This document shows positions 1 through 5,686 of a stretch of 6,456 bases of DNA, piece after piece. The stretch's first letter is position 1, and every line of letters begins with the position of its first letter. Origin of the DNA: Alphaproteobacteria bacterium (lineage in GTDB: Bacteria; Pseudomonadota; Alphaproteobacteria; ATCC43930; CGMCC-115725); contig JAFAHP010000800.1 of the NCBI GenBank assembly GCA_019237175.1, forward strand, positions 1 through 6,456, given 5' to 3'. Position numbers and translations under genes: made by a program. The notes below the pieces were generated by a model, which worked only from the letters and a program-made list of their open reading frames with translations, did not search any database and had not been told where the DNA came from.

Positions 1-408
1 GTGTTGAACGTCGCCTTTGGCCAGCCGACGATCGCCGTCGACACGCACATATTCCGGGTCGGCAACCGCACCGGGTTGGCGCTCGGCAAGACGCCCTTGC
101 AGGTCGAGATGGCTCTCGAACAACGCACCCCACGCGAATACAAGGCCTATGCGCATCACTGGCTGATCCTGCACGGCCGCTATGTCTGCAAGGCGCGCAA
201 GCCCGATTGCCCGACCTGCGTTGTCGCCGATCTGTGTCACTATGAGGCGAAAACCGGCCCGGCCGAACTGATTGCGGCACGCGCCGCGGCCGAGCCTAAG
301 CCAGCCGTCGACGCACGGCCCGCCGCGCCCCGGCGGGCGGCGTCGATATCGGCCGCGCGGAAAACCCCAGTCAGCTCACGACGCGCACGGGCGCCACGTC
401 CGGCATAG
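1..408 (+). CDS. nth: Endonuclease III (DNA glycosylase/AP lyase), C-terminal part, 5' truncated by window edge
   Basis: Base-excision-repair enzyme that removes oxidised pyrimidines and cleaves the abasic site. The reading frame is open from base 1, so the gene begins outside the window; the first GTG is an internal codon of the family's 'NVVLNVAFG' stretch, not a start. Visible: the HhH-GPD catalytic aspartate in VDTHIFRV (residue 14 of this fragment) and the four-cysteine [4Fe-4S] loop at residues 63, 70, 73 and 79 with the exact C-x6-C-x2-C-x5-C spacing of the family. The catalytic lysine and helix-hairpin-helix lie upstream and are not seen. After the last cysteine the protein continues for about 56 residues of Ala/Arg/Pro-rich sequence, whereas E. 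coli Nth ends soon after its cluster. The stop (TAG 406-408) lies inside the convergent bactofilin gene, giving a 38-bp overlap. Family assignment is secure; the role of the tail is unknown. Confidence 0.95.
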   Translation: MLNVAFGQPTIAVDTHIFRVGNRTGLALGKTPLQVEMALEQRTPREYKAYAHHWLILHGRYVCKARKPDCPTCVVADLCHYEAKTGPAELIAARAAAEPKPAVDARPAAPRRAASISAARKTPVSSRRARAPRPA

Positions 409-997
409 CCTCACTGGTTTCGCCGGCCGGTTGCGCCTGGATATCGCCGGAAATCTGGCCACCGCATTCGATCTCGATCTGGCCGTAACGAATCGTTCCC
501 GAGACCCGGCCGGAAGCCTTGATCAACAGGCGCTTGCGGACGACGAGATTGCCCTCGAAGCGGCCGCGAACCTCGGCCTCTTCAATCGACGCGGAACCCT
601 TGAACAGGCCGCTTTCGGCGATATCGACGTCGCGGCAATTGGTCAAGTTTGCTTCGACGCTACCCTCGATAAACAGCTTGTCGCAGGAATTGATTTCACC
701 CGACAGCGTGATCTCGGGACCGACGCTCAATCGGCGCAGCTCCCCGGACGGTCTCGGTTGGCCGCTCGTCTCACTCGGCCGGCGCAATGGGTCGGAGAGG
801 CGTGCCGACTCGGCTGCGCGCAGCGGATCGGCGGGCCGCCCCACATCCGGCGTCCGTGGCGGTACCCCTGCGGGTCGCACCGGGGTGGTCGGAGCCGGCG
901 CCACCGCCGGTCGCGCGGGCTTCATTGGAATGCCTAGATCGTCGGATGACTCTGCCATTTTACGATCCTCGGTTTCGCTTCGCTTGCGGCTGAACAT
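371..997 (-). CDS. Bactofilin family cytoskeletal protein
   Basis: Bactofilins polymerise without nucleotide into filaments that scaffold cell-wall or polar proteins at the inner membrane. Taken from ATG 997, the protein has 208 residues. Residues 1-8 (MFSRKRSE) match the short amphipathic/basic amino terminus that serves as a membrane-targeting sequence in characterised bactofilins. Residues 25-90 are a Pro/Arg/Ala-rich disordered linker. Residues 90-188 are the bactofilin (DUF583) beta-helix domain with its regular short hydrophobic rungs (for example ITLSGEI, LFIEGSVEANL, VRGRFEGNLVV, QISGDIQ). The tail is short and polar. ATG 997 was chosen because of the conserved MFSRK; GAGCGGG lies 10 nt upstream. 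A GTG at 1006 would add three residues. ATG 958 (residue 14) has a better GAGG site 8 nt upstream and could give a shorter form. No M23 peptidase gene, a frequent bactofilin partner, is adjacent. Confidence 0.93.
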   Translation of the reverse strand: MFSRKRSETEDRKMAESSDDLGIPMKPARPAVAPAPTTPVRPAGVPPRTPDVGRPADPLRAAESARLSDPLRRPSETSGQPRPSGELRRLSVGPEITLSGEINSCDKLFIEGSVEANLTNCRDVDIAESGLFKGSASIEEAEVRGRFEGNLVVRKRLLIKASGRVSGTIRYGQIEIECGGQISGDIQAQPAGETSEAMPDVAPVRVVS

Positions 998-1012
998 GGG
1001 TCGCACACCCGC

Positions 1013-1240
1013 TCAACGTGGTTGGGATGGACGCGCAACCGCGGAGCGGGCGGGCAGCAGCGCGCCCCGCGGCAAGGTCTCGAATATGCCCCATAAGGGC
1101 GGCGGCCAATACCGGCCCCAGAAGATGTCGAATGGCGGCCCGATCCTGCCGGTGTTTGCGGCCTCGGCAACAAGAAGCGCCCTAAAACCGTTGGCGCGCT
1201 CCCTCGCCGCTGCAGCGTCGAGCCGTCTTAGCGCCACCAT
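1013..1240 (-). CDS. Possible small hypothetical protein upstream of bactofilin (75 aa)
   Basis: I do not recognise this protein. From ATG 1240 it has 75 residues: a basic/Ala-rich helix-like start (MVALRRLDAAAARERANGF), then an aromatic and proline-rich middle (PPFDIFWGRYWPPPLWGIF), then a basic tail. Support for it being real: GGGGG at 1249-1253 lies 8 nt before the ATG; G or C dominates third codon positions; it runs in the same direction as the bactofilin gene; and its TGA (1013-1015) falls 15 nt before the bactofilin ATG, inside that gene's candidate ribosome-binding region, as expected for coupled genes. Upstream in-frame codons extend to 1321 but lie in A/T-rich, non-coding-looking sequence. 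No signal peptide or clear membrane segment. It could still be a chance ORF; the opposite strand is also open here. Confidence 0.42.
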   Translation of the reverse strand: MVALRRLDAAAARERANGFRALLVAEAANTGRIGPPFDIFWGRYWPPPLWGIFETLPRGALLPARSAVARPSQPR

Positions 1241-1724
1241 TGCGATATCCCCCGCGCGAAAAGATATCCGTTCGGGTTCAAAAAAAGAAAGAGATTTATG
1301 CCCCAGATTGGCGCGCTGCACCGCACAGCCAATGAATCGTCAAGGATTGCCGTCCTTACGGGCCGCAAAATGACGCTAACGCCCTCCGCTCAAGGCTTCC
1401 GCGGCGGTAATCTTGCAGGAGGAGCAGAACCGTTTGACCGCGGCGGCGATCGAATCGCGCGCAATCATCATCGATACCGCCGCCACGCAGGACCGTCCTT
1501 GCCGAGAGCCGCCCTGGGCCTTTAGGCCCAAAGACCGGTTCTACCGACGACCGCTGTCTTTCACCCCCGGCGAGTTCAGCTTCCTCGAGCGGATGCCGGG
1601 ATCAATCTCACCCCATCCCCGACATGACGATTTCATCAGCGCGGAAAATGTTGCAAACTGGAGTTTCCCGGTCAGCCGGCACCTCGACGCGACCGACGGA
1701 CGGCGAAGGCGACCGGGGTGCGCG
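1241..1724. other. Intergenic region without a convincing gene
   Basis: About 480 bp between the 3' end of the anti-sigma gene and the small ORF upstream of bactofilin. It should hold the promoter of the minus-strand bactofilin transcript. On the minus strand there is a CTTGAC (plus 1339-1344), the usual alphaproteobacterial -35 form, but no good -10 at 16-18 bp, so I do not call a promoter. A T-rich run on the minus strand (plus 1280-1290, A-rich) has no stem before it and does not look like a terminator. A small palindrome TGGGCC-TTTA-GGCCCA lies at 1515-1530. Open frames here are short or are extensions of shadows of the anti-sigma gene. Confidence 0.6.
1515..1530. repeat. Small perfect palindrome, 6-bp arms with 4-nt loop
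   Basis: TGGGCC-TTTA-GGCCCA is a perfect inverted repeat in the gene-free stretch downstream (minus strand) of the anti-sigma gene. No T run follows on either strand, so an intrinsic terminator is not supported; it could be a protein-binding palindrome or chance in GC-rich DNA. Confidence 0.4.
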
Positions 1725-2567
1725 TCAGCTAGGCTTTCCCGGCGGCGGAGCCGCCGGCTTGGCCTTGCCGCCGCCGCCCGAAAGCTGTCGGTAGATGATC
1801 TCGGCAAGTCTCATCAGTTCCTGGCGATCGGCCTTTGCCGCGAGTGCATATCCAAAGTCCTGATCGGACCAGAAAAACTCACCGATACCGTTTGCTTCGC
1901 TGTACCGAAAGGCGGTTTCGCCGGCACTGTCGGCGCGCTCGTAGAGCGTGAGCCGGGTGTTTCCCTTCTGATACATGAATTGGGCAGCGGGCCCGCTTTC
2001 GGAAGGAAGCAGCCTGCCGCCCATGAGCTGGAAACCAGCCGAACTCAGGTCGGGAACAACCAAAGGACGGCCAAGGCGCTTTGACAGCCATTGCACAAGG
2101 TGGGCCTCTTGCGCGGCGTCGACTTCGACCGGATGGCGGACCTCAACCGAGAATACGCGATGGGCGGCCAGCGCGTCGGCGGTAATTTCGCGTTCGGTTG
2201 CCGCCGCCTGCGCAGTTTGGCTCGGCTGCGCCAACCCGACGCCCAAACCGCGTGCCGCCCAGCCGCCAATTCCGCCCAGCACCAACAGGACGAGAGCGGC
2301 GGCAGCCGCGCCATACCGCCAATAAAGGCGTCGGCGTTTCTCGGCGATTAGCCGTATTACCCGCAAACGGTTCGGGATCGGCTCCTCCAACTCCCCGGCG
2401 AAGCCGCCGCGCAGCGCCTCGCGGATTTCCGCATCTCGCTGCAATCGTGCCTTTTCCTCGGGCTGCCCGGCTAAATAAGCCTCGACGACAGCGGCACGCT
2501 CGGGCGGTACTCGCCCATCGACGACAGCGTTCAAGTCATGCTCGTCGAGGCCGCGAACCCCGCTCAT
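1725..2567 (-). CDS. Membrane-anchored anti-sigma factor, cognate to the adjacent ECF sigma factor
   Basis: Predicted to hold the neighbouring ECF sigma factor inactive at the inner membrane until a signal releases it. The 280-residue protein has a cytoplasmic part (about 1-80) with the usual anti-sigma opening (EHDLNAVVDGRV, then VEAYLAGQPEEKARL and an EEPIPNRL segment), a basic KRRR stop-transfer flank, a single transmembrane segment at about 85-105 (Ala/Leu/Val/Gly-rich) and a C-terminal domain of about 160 residues (conserved-looking FSVEVRHPVEV, VPDLSSAGFQLMGGRLL, FFWSDQDFGYAL), ending in a Gly/Pro/Lys-rich tail. There is no cysteine anywhere, so it is not a zinc-binding (HxxxCxxC) anti-sigma. 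The ATG overlaps the sigma stop codon (ATGA), and GGAGG at 2573-2577 lies 5 nt before it, implying coupled translation. The signal sensed cannot be read from the sequence. Confidence 0.9.
   Translation of the reverse strand: MSGVRGLDEHDLNAVVDGRVPPERAAVVEAYLAGQPEEKARLQRDAEIREALRGGFAGELEEPIPNRLRVIRLIAEKRRRLYWRYGAAAAALVLLVLGGIGGWAARGLGVGLAQPSQTAQAAATEREITADALAAHRVFSVEVRHPVEVDAAQEAHLVQWLSKRLGRPLVVPDLSSAGFQLMGGRLLPSESGPAAQFMYQKGNTRLTLYERADSAGETAFRYSEANGIGEFFWSDQDFGYALAAKADRQELMRLAEIIYRQLSGGGGKAKPAAPPPGKPS
1739..1757 (-). repeat. Strong GC hairpin at the 3' end of the anti-sigma gene
   Basis: Perfect 8-bp arms CCGGCGGC and GCCGCCGG around a 3-nt loop, inside the codons for the Pro/Gly-rich tail, ending 12 bp before the stop codon. 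In the direction of transcription no T tract follows, so it is not a standard intrinsic terminator. It may simply reflect Gly/Pro codons (GGC/CCG), or stabilise the mRNA 3' end. Confidence 0.45.
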
Positions 2568-3091
2568 TTCTCCCTCCGCGGGGTCGAGCGGGGTGCCCCG
2601 AGATCGTGGTTCAGGAATAGCCGTAAGCGTTCGCGACCGCGCGACAGCCGCGACATGACGGTGCCGATCGGCACTCCCAGCACCCGTGCCGCCTGCTCGT
2701 AAGAGAGGTCTTCGACGCCGACAAGGAACAATACCGATCGGTGTTCTTCAGGCAGCGCGGCAAAGGCGCGCATCAGGTCACGATGCTCGAGCGCCGCGTC
2801 CTGCCCACCCGTGATTTGCGGCAGTTCGGATTCGATGGATTCGCTCAACGCGTCGTGCACTCCGCGCCGCTTTTGGCGATGCTGCTCACTGAGGAAGCGA
2901 TTGTACAGAATTGTATAGAGCCAGCCCCGTAAATCGCCTTCGGCGCGGCGCAGGTGCCAACTCGACAGCGCCCGCTCGAGACTGTCCTGCACCAGATCGT
3001 CCGCTCGCTCACGGTCGCCGCGCACCAGCGCCCGCGCAAAACGACGCAAGCCTGGTATATGGGGTTCGATCGAGCCGGCCTCTGCTGGCAT
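2564..3091 (-). CDS. RNA polymerase sigma factor, ECF subfamily
   Basis: Directs RNA polymerase to a specific promoter set when freed from its anti-sigma factor. From ATG 3091 the protein has 175 residues, the normal ECF size. Region 2 spans about residues 13-75, with the core-binding DDLVQDSLERAL and the DLRGWLYTILYNRFLSEQ segment. A variable linker (about 76-105) follows. Region 4 spans about 108-160 with AALPEEHRSVLFLVGVEDLS and the helix-turn-helix YEQAARVLGVPIGTVMSRLS. The start at 3091 is preferred because AAGGGA lies just upstream (3096-3101) and the homology begins right after it. The frame stays open to an ATG at 3193, but those 34 extra residues are Arg-rich, unlike the family, and would be encoded by a strong inverted repeat. 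The stop overlaps the anti-sigma ATG by 4 bp. ECF operons are often self-activated, but I could not pick out a clear ECF promoter. Confidence 0.95.
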   Translation of the reverse strand: MPAEAGSIEPHIPGLRRFARALVRGDRERADDLVQDSLERALSSWHLRRAEGDLRGWLYTILYNRFLSEQHRQKRRGVHDALSESIESELPQITGGQDAALEHRDLMRAFAALPEEHRSVLFLVGVEDLSYEQAARVLGVPIGTVMSRLSRGRERLRLFLNHDLGAPRSTPRREK

Positions 3092-3133
3092 TGCGTCCCT
3101 TGAAGACAAAGGGCTGGCGATGCGACACGGAAG

Positions 3134-3178
3134 CAACCGCCTGCGTCTGTCGCGGAGGGCGCGACTGTGAGGCGGTTG
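3134..3178. repeat. Nested perfect inverted repeat (two-tier stem-loop) in the ECF sigma leader
   Basis: Outer arms CAACCGCCT (3134-3142) and AGGCGGTTG (3170-3178) pair perfectly over 9 bp. Within them, GTCGCG (3149-3154) and CGCGAC (3160-3165) pair perfectly over 6 bp around a 5-nt loop. The tiers are separated by an internal loop of 6 and 4 nt. The element lies 43 bp upstream of the preferred sigma start codon, so it would sit in the untranslated leader of the sigma/anti-sigma mRNA if transcription starts beyond it. No T run follows on either strand. It could be an RNA structure controlling translation or stability, or a DNA operator. Confidence 0.55.
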
Positions 3179-3541
3179 ACCCCTGTTTATCATCGGAGCG
3201 TTCGGCCCGCTTTTCCATCATATTCGCACTAACCGTTGTCTCTGATTTTTCGGGGAGTCCCTGAGATCCTAACCTTGGGCCGATCTTGGTCCTGTGTTGA
3301 ACGCATATATCCTACGACTTTCGGGCGTTTGGGTTATTCCGATACATTACAGTTAACGATTGAATCTTTTTTGTGGTCAAACACCGATCGCTGGAGGGCA
3401 GATCGACAAGCCTGCGGGAACCCCAATTGAAGAGCGGTGGTCGGCTGGCTTCGCGCCGCAACGAGGCCGCGTGCCTTGCCCGTCCAGGGAATTCGCGGTA
3501 AGAGGCGAACCGGCCGCACGCGCCCTCGGCACGGAAATAAT

Positions 3542-3545
3542 GAGG
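3542..3545 (+). promoter_or_regulatory. Ribosome-binding site of mdh
   Basis: GAGG lies 7 nt before ATG 3553. It supports that start over the ATG at 3540-3542 just upstream, which is in another frame and leads nowhere. Confidence 0.6.
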
Positions 3546-3552
3546 CATCGTC

Positions 3553-4512
3553 ATGGCACGCAACAAGATCGCGCTGGTTGGCGCCGGGCAAGTCGGTGGC
3601 ACCATTGCCCTGCTTGCCGGGCTCAAGGAGCTGGGCGACATCGTACTTTTCGACATCATCGAGGGCGTGCCGCAGGGAAAGGCTCTCGATATCGTCGAGG
3701 GCTCAACGATCGAGGGCTACGACGCCGTCATCCGGGGTTCCAACGATTACACCGCCATCGAAGGTGCCGATGTCGTCGTGGTCACCGCCGGTATTGCGCG
3801 CAAGCCCGGCATGAGCCGCGACGATCTGATCGGCACTAACGCCCAGATAATCGCGACGGTCGGAGAGGCGATCAAGAAACATTGCCCGCAAGCCTTTGTC
3901 ATTACGATCACCAACCCGCTCGACGTCATGGTTTGGGTCATGCGCCAATCTTGCGGACTGCCGCCGCATCGTGTGGTCGGCATGGCTGGCGTGCTCGATA
4001 GCGCCCGTTTTCGCTATTTTCTCGCCGAGGAGCTCAAGGTGTCGGTCGAAGACATCAGCGCCTTCGTCCTTGGCGGCCATGGCGACATGATGGTGCCGCT
4101 GGTGCGCTATTCGACCGTTGCCGGTATTCCGCTGCCTGATCTTGTGCGCATGGGTTGGACGACAAAGGAACGGCTCGACAAGATCGTCCAGCGCACGCGT
4201 GATGGCGGCGCCGAGATCGTGGGCTTGTTGCAGACCGGGTCGGCGTTCTACGCCCCGGCGAGTTCGGCGATCGCTATGGTTGAGGCCTATCTGCGCGACA
4301 AAAAGCGCGTGTTGCCTTGCGCTGCTTGGCTTACCGGCCAATACGGCGTCAAAGACGTCTATGTGGGTGTGCCCGTCGTGATCGGTGCAGGCGGCGTCGA
4401 ACGCATTGTCGAGATCGAACTCAATCACGAGGAAAAAGCGGAGTTTGACCGATCGGTTGCCGCAGTCCGTGACCTCGTGGAGGTCGTCAAGAAGCTGCCG
4501 CTCGCGAGTTGA
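3553..4512 (+). CDS. mdh: NAD-dependent malate dehydrogenase (LDH-like type)
   Basis: Oxidises (S)-malate to oxaloacetate with NAD+ in the TCA cycle, cytoplasmic. The protein has 319 residues, typical of the LDH-like malate dehydrogenases of alphaproteobacteria. Visible: the Rossmann dinucleotide loop GAGQVG (10-15) with the acidic Asp34 at the end of strand two that selects NAD over NADP; the substrate loop ARKPGMSR, where Arg83 marks malate rather than lactate specificity and Arg89 binds substrate; the TNPLDVMVW stretch (120-128); Asp149 and Arg152 in VLDSARFR; and catalytic His176 in GGHGDMMVPL. Start at ATG 3553 with GAGG 7 nt upstream. The stop is 4 nt before sucC, so the genes are almost certainly one operon. 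Nothing is missing or unusual in the active site. A lactate dehydrogenase is unlikely given Arg83. Confidence 0.97.
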   Translation: MARNKIALVGAGQVGGTIALLAGLKELGDIVLFDIIEGVPQGKALDIVEGSTIEGYDAVIRGSNDYTAIEGADVVVVTAGIARKPGMSRDDLIGTNAQIIATVGEAIKKHCPQAFVITITNPLDVMVWVMRQSCGLPPHRVVGMAGVLDSARFRYFLAEELKVSVEDISAFVLGGHGDMMVPLVRYSTVAGIPLPDLVRMGWTTKERLDKIVQRTRDGGAEIVGLLQTGSAFYAPASSAIAMVEAYLRDKKRVLPCAAWLTGQYGVKDVYVGVPVVIGAGGVERIVEIELNHEEKAEFDRSVAAVRDLVEVVKKLPLAS

Positions 4513-4516
4513 TCCG

Positions 4517-5686
4517 ATGAATATCCACGAATATCAGGCAAAGGAGCTGCTGGCGAAACTCGGCGTCGCGGTGCCGCGCGGGGGTGTCGCCTACACCGCA
4601 GCCGAGGCGGTCGAAGTGGCCAAGCGCCTGGGTGGATCCCTCTGGGTGGTCAAGGCGCAGATCCATGCCGGCGGCCGCGGCAAGGCGGGCGGCGTCAAGC
4701 TCGTGCGTAGCGAGGACGAGATCACTGCCGCAGCGCGAGCGCTGCTTGGTCATAATCTCGTCACCCATCAAACGGGCCCCGGCGGCCGCGAAGTCAAGCG
4801 CGTCTATATCGAAGAAGGCTGCGACATCGCTCGCGAACTCTATCTCGGGCTGCTTGTCGATCGCGAAACCGGCCGCATCACCCTGATCGGTTCGACCGAG
4901 GGCGGGATCGAGATCGAGGAGGTCGCCGCGCAGTCACCTGACCGGATCCTCAAGGTCGCGATCGACCCGGCGAGCGGCCTTCAGCCGTTTCACGCGCGCG
5001 AAATCGCGTTTGGCCTTGGGCTCGAAGGCAACCAGATCGGCACCGCGGTCAAGTTCATTACCGGGCTCTACCGCGCCTTTACCGAATTCGATGCCTCGAT
5101 TGCCGAAATCAACCCGCTGGTCGTGACCGGCTCGGGCGACTTGCTCGCGCTCGACGCCAAAATGGATCTCGACGACAATGCCCTCTTCCGCCATCCCGAC
5201 CTCGCCGCGTTGCGCGACGCGGACGAGGAAGACCCGACCGAGGTCGAGGCCGGCAAGCACGGGCTGCATTACCTGAAGCTCGACGGCAATATCGGCTGTC
5301 TCGTCAACGGCGCCGGCTTGGCGATGGCGACGATGGACATCATCAAGTTACACGGCGCGGCACCGGCGAATTTTCTTGATGTCGGTGGTGGGGCGACGCG
5401 CGAGCGGGTGTCGACCGCCTTCAAGCTGATCTTGAGCGATCCCAATGTCGAAGGGATTCTCGTGAACATCTTTGGCGGCATAATGCGCTGCGATGTGATC
5501 GCCGAGGGTGTCGTCGGGGCCGCCCGCGAGGTCAACCTGCACGTGCCGTTGGTCGTGCGCCTCGAAGGCACCAATGTCGACCTTGGCCGAAAGATACTGC
5601 AGCAATCGGGGCTGCCGATTCTCGCCGGCGACAATCTGGTTGACGCCGCCGAAAAGATCGTGCGCGCGGTCAAGGGGGTGCGCTGA
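4517..5686 (+). CDS. sucC: Succinyl-CoA synthetase (ADP-forming) subunit beta
   Basis: Nucleotide- and succinate-binding subunit of the TCA-cycle enzyme that converts succinyl-CoA to succinate with ATP (or GTP) formation. The 389-residue protein is full length. The ATP-grasp domain fills the amino half: MNIHEYQAKELL start, Lys46 in VVKAQIHAGGRGK with the GRG loop at 53-55, Glu99, Asn199 in EINPLVV and Asp213 in ALDAKM, all at E. coli numbering. The C-terminal CoA-ligase domain has Asn264 in VNGAGLAMATMD, the DVGGGATRERV loop and NIFGGIMRCDVIAEGV. The last motif favours SucC over malate-CoA ligase (MtkA), which as I recall reads NIFAGINRCDW. The frame is open back to 4385, but homology begins exactly at ATG 4517, 4 nt after the mdh stop. 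No strong Shine-Dalgarno site is visible, so translation may be coupled to mdh. Confidence 0.97.
   Translation: MNIHEYQAKELLAKLGVAVPRGGVAYTAAEAVEVAKRLGGSLWVVKAQIHAGGRGKAGGVKLVRSEDEITAAARALLGHNLVTHQTGPGGREVKRVYIEEGCDIARELYLGLLVDRETGRITLIGSTEGGIEIEEVAAQSPDRILKVAIDPASGLQPFHAREIAFGLGLEGNQIGTAVKFITGLYRAFTEFDASIAEINPLVVTGSGDLLALDAKMDLDDNALFRHPDLAALRDADEEDPTEVEAGKHGLHYLKLDGNIGCLVNGAGLAMATMDIIKLHGAAPANFLDVGGGATRERVSTAFKLILSDPNVEGILVNIFGGIMRCDVIAEGVVGAAREVNLHVPLVVRLEGTNVDLGRKILQQSGLPILAGDNLVDAAEKIVRAVKGVR

Larger units (their letters stand above)
3092..3552. other. Divergent intergenic region between ECF sigma and mdh operons
   Basis: A 461-bp gap that must carry the start signals of both transcription units. 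The sigma-proximal part (3092-3185) is GC-rich and contains a nested inverted repeat. The middle (about 3205-3370) is clearly richer in A/T than the rest of the window and is the likely promoter zone. On the minus strand TATGAT (plus 3217-3222) resembles a -10 box for the sigma operon, but no matching -35 box is present. On the plus strand TATATC (3306-3311) has CTTGGT 15 bp upstream, a weak match only. A GTTAAC palindrome occurs at 3352-3357. The stretch 3370-3540 is the mdh leader; its open plus-strand frame has poor codon character and I do not call it a gene. Confidence 0.6.

Noticed and set aside
318..338. 8-bp GC hairpin as an intrinsic terminator for bactofilin
   Set aside because: No T tract follows on the minus strand, and it lies in Ala/Pro/Arg codons of the nth tail, which easily give such symmetry.
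519..1373. Plus-strand 284-codon open frame
   Set aside because: Antisense shadow of bactofilin and the small upstream ORF; Arg/Ser/Ala-rich low-complexity product, as expected from the reverse of GC-rich coding DNA.
1376..1471. Minus-strand 31-codon ORF (MMIARDSIAAAVKRF...) with a CSSC pair
   Set aside because: Codon use looks plausible, but there is no good ribosome site, it is very short and no family comes to mind; not enough to call a gene.
1413..2084. Plus-strand 223-codon open frame with AGGAGGAG near its start
   Set aside because: Most of it is antisense to the anti-sigma gene, the AGGAGGAG lies after its TTG start and is followed by no start codon at the right distance, and the product looks like no family.
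3167..3232. Plus-strand mini-ORF of 21 codons starting GTG with GGAGGG 7 nt upstream, as a possible leader peptide for mdh
   Set aside because: The GGAGGG is the apical loop and flank of the inverted repeat, the ORF ends over 300 bp before mdh, and the peptide shows no run of a regulatory amino acid. Most likely chance.
3352..3366. CtrA-type binding site around GTTAAC
   Set aside because: Only one TTAA half is present; the second half at the required spacing is missing.
3360..3839. Plus-strand open frame upstream of and into mdh
   Set aside because: It begins at a TTG without a ribosome site, has mixed third-position composition in the leader, and then only reads mdh in the wrong frame.
3703..4428. 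Minus-strand 241-codon open frame inside mdh
   Set aside because: Fully antisense to a well-supported malate dehydrogenase; His/Asp/Arg-rich shadow.
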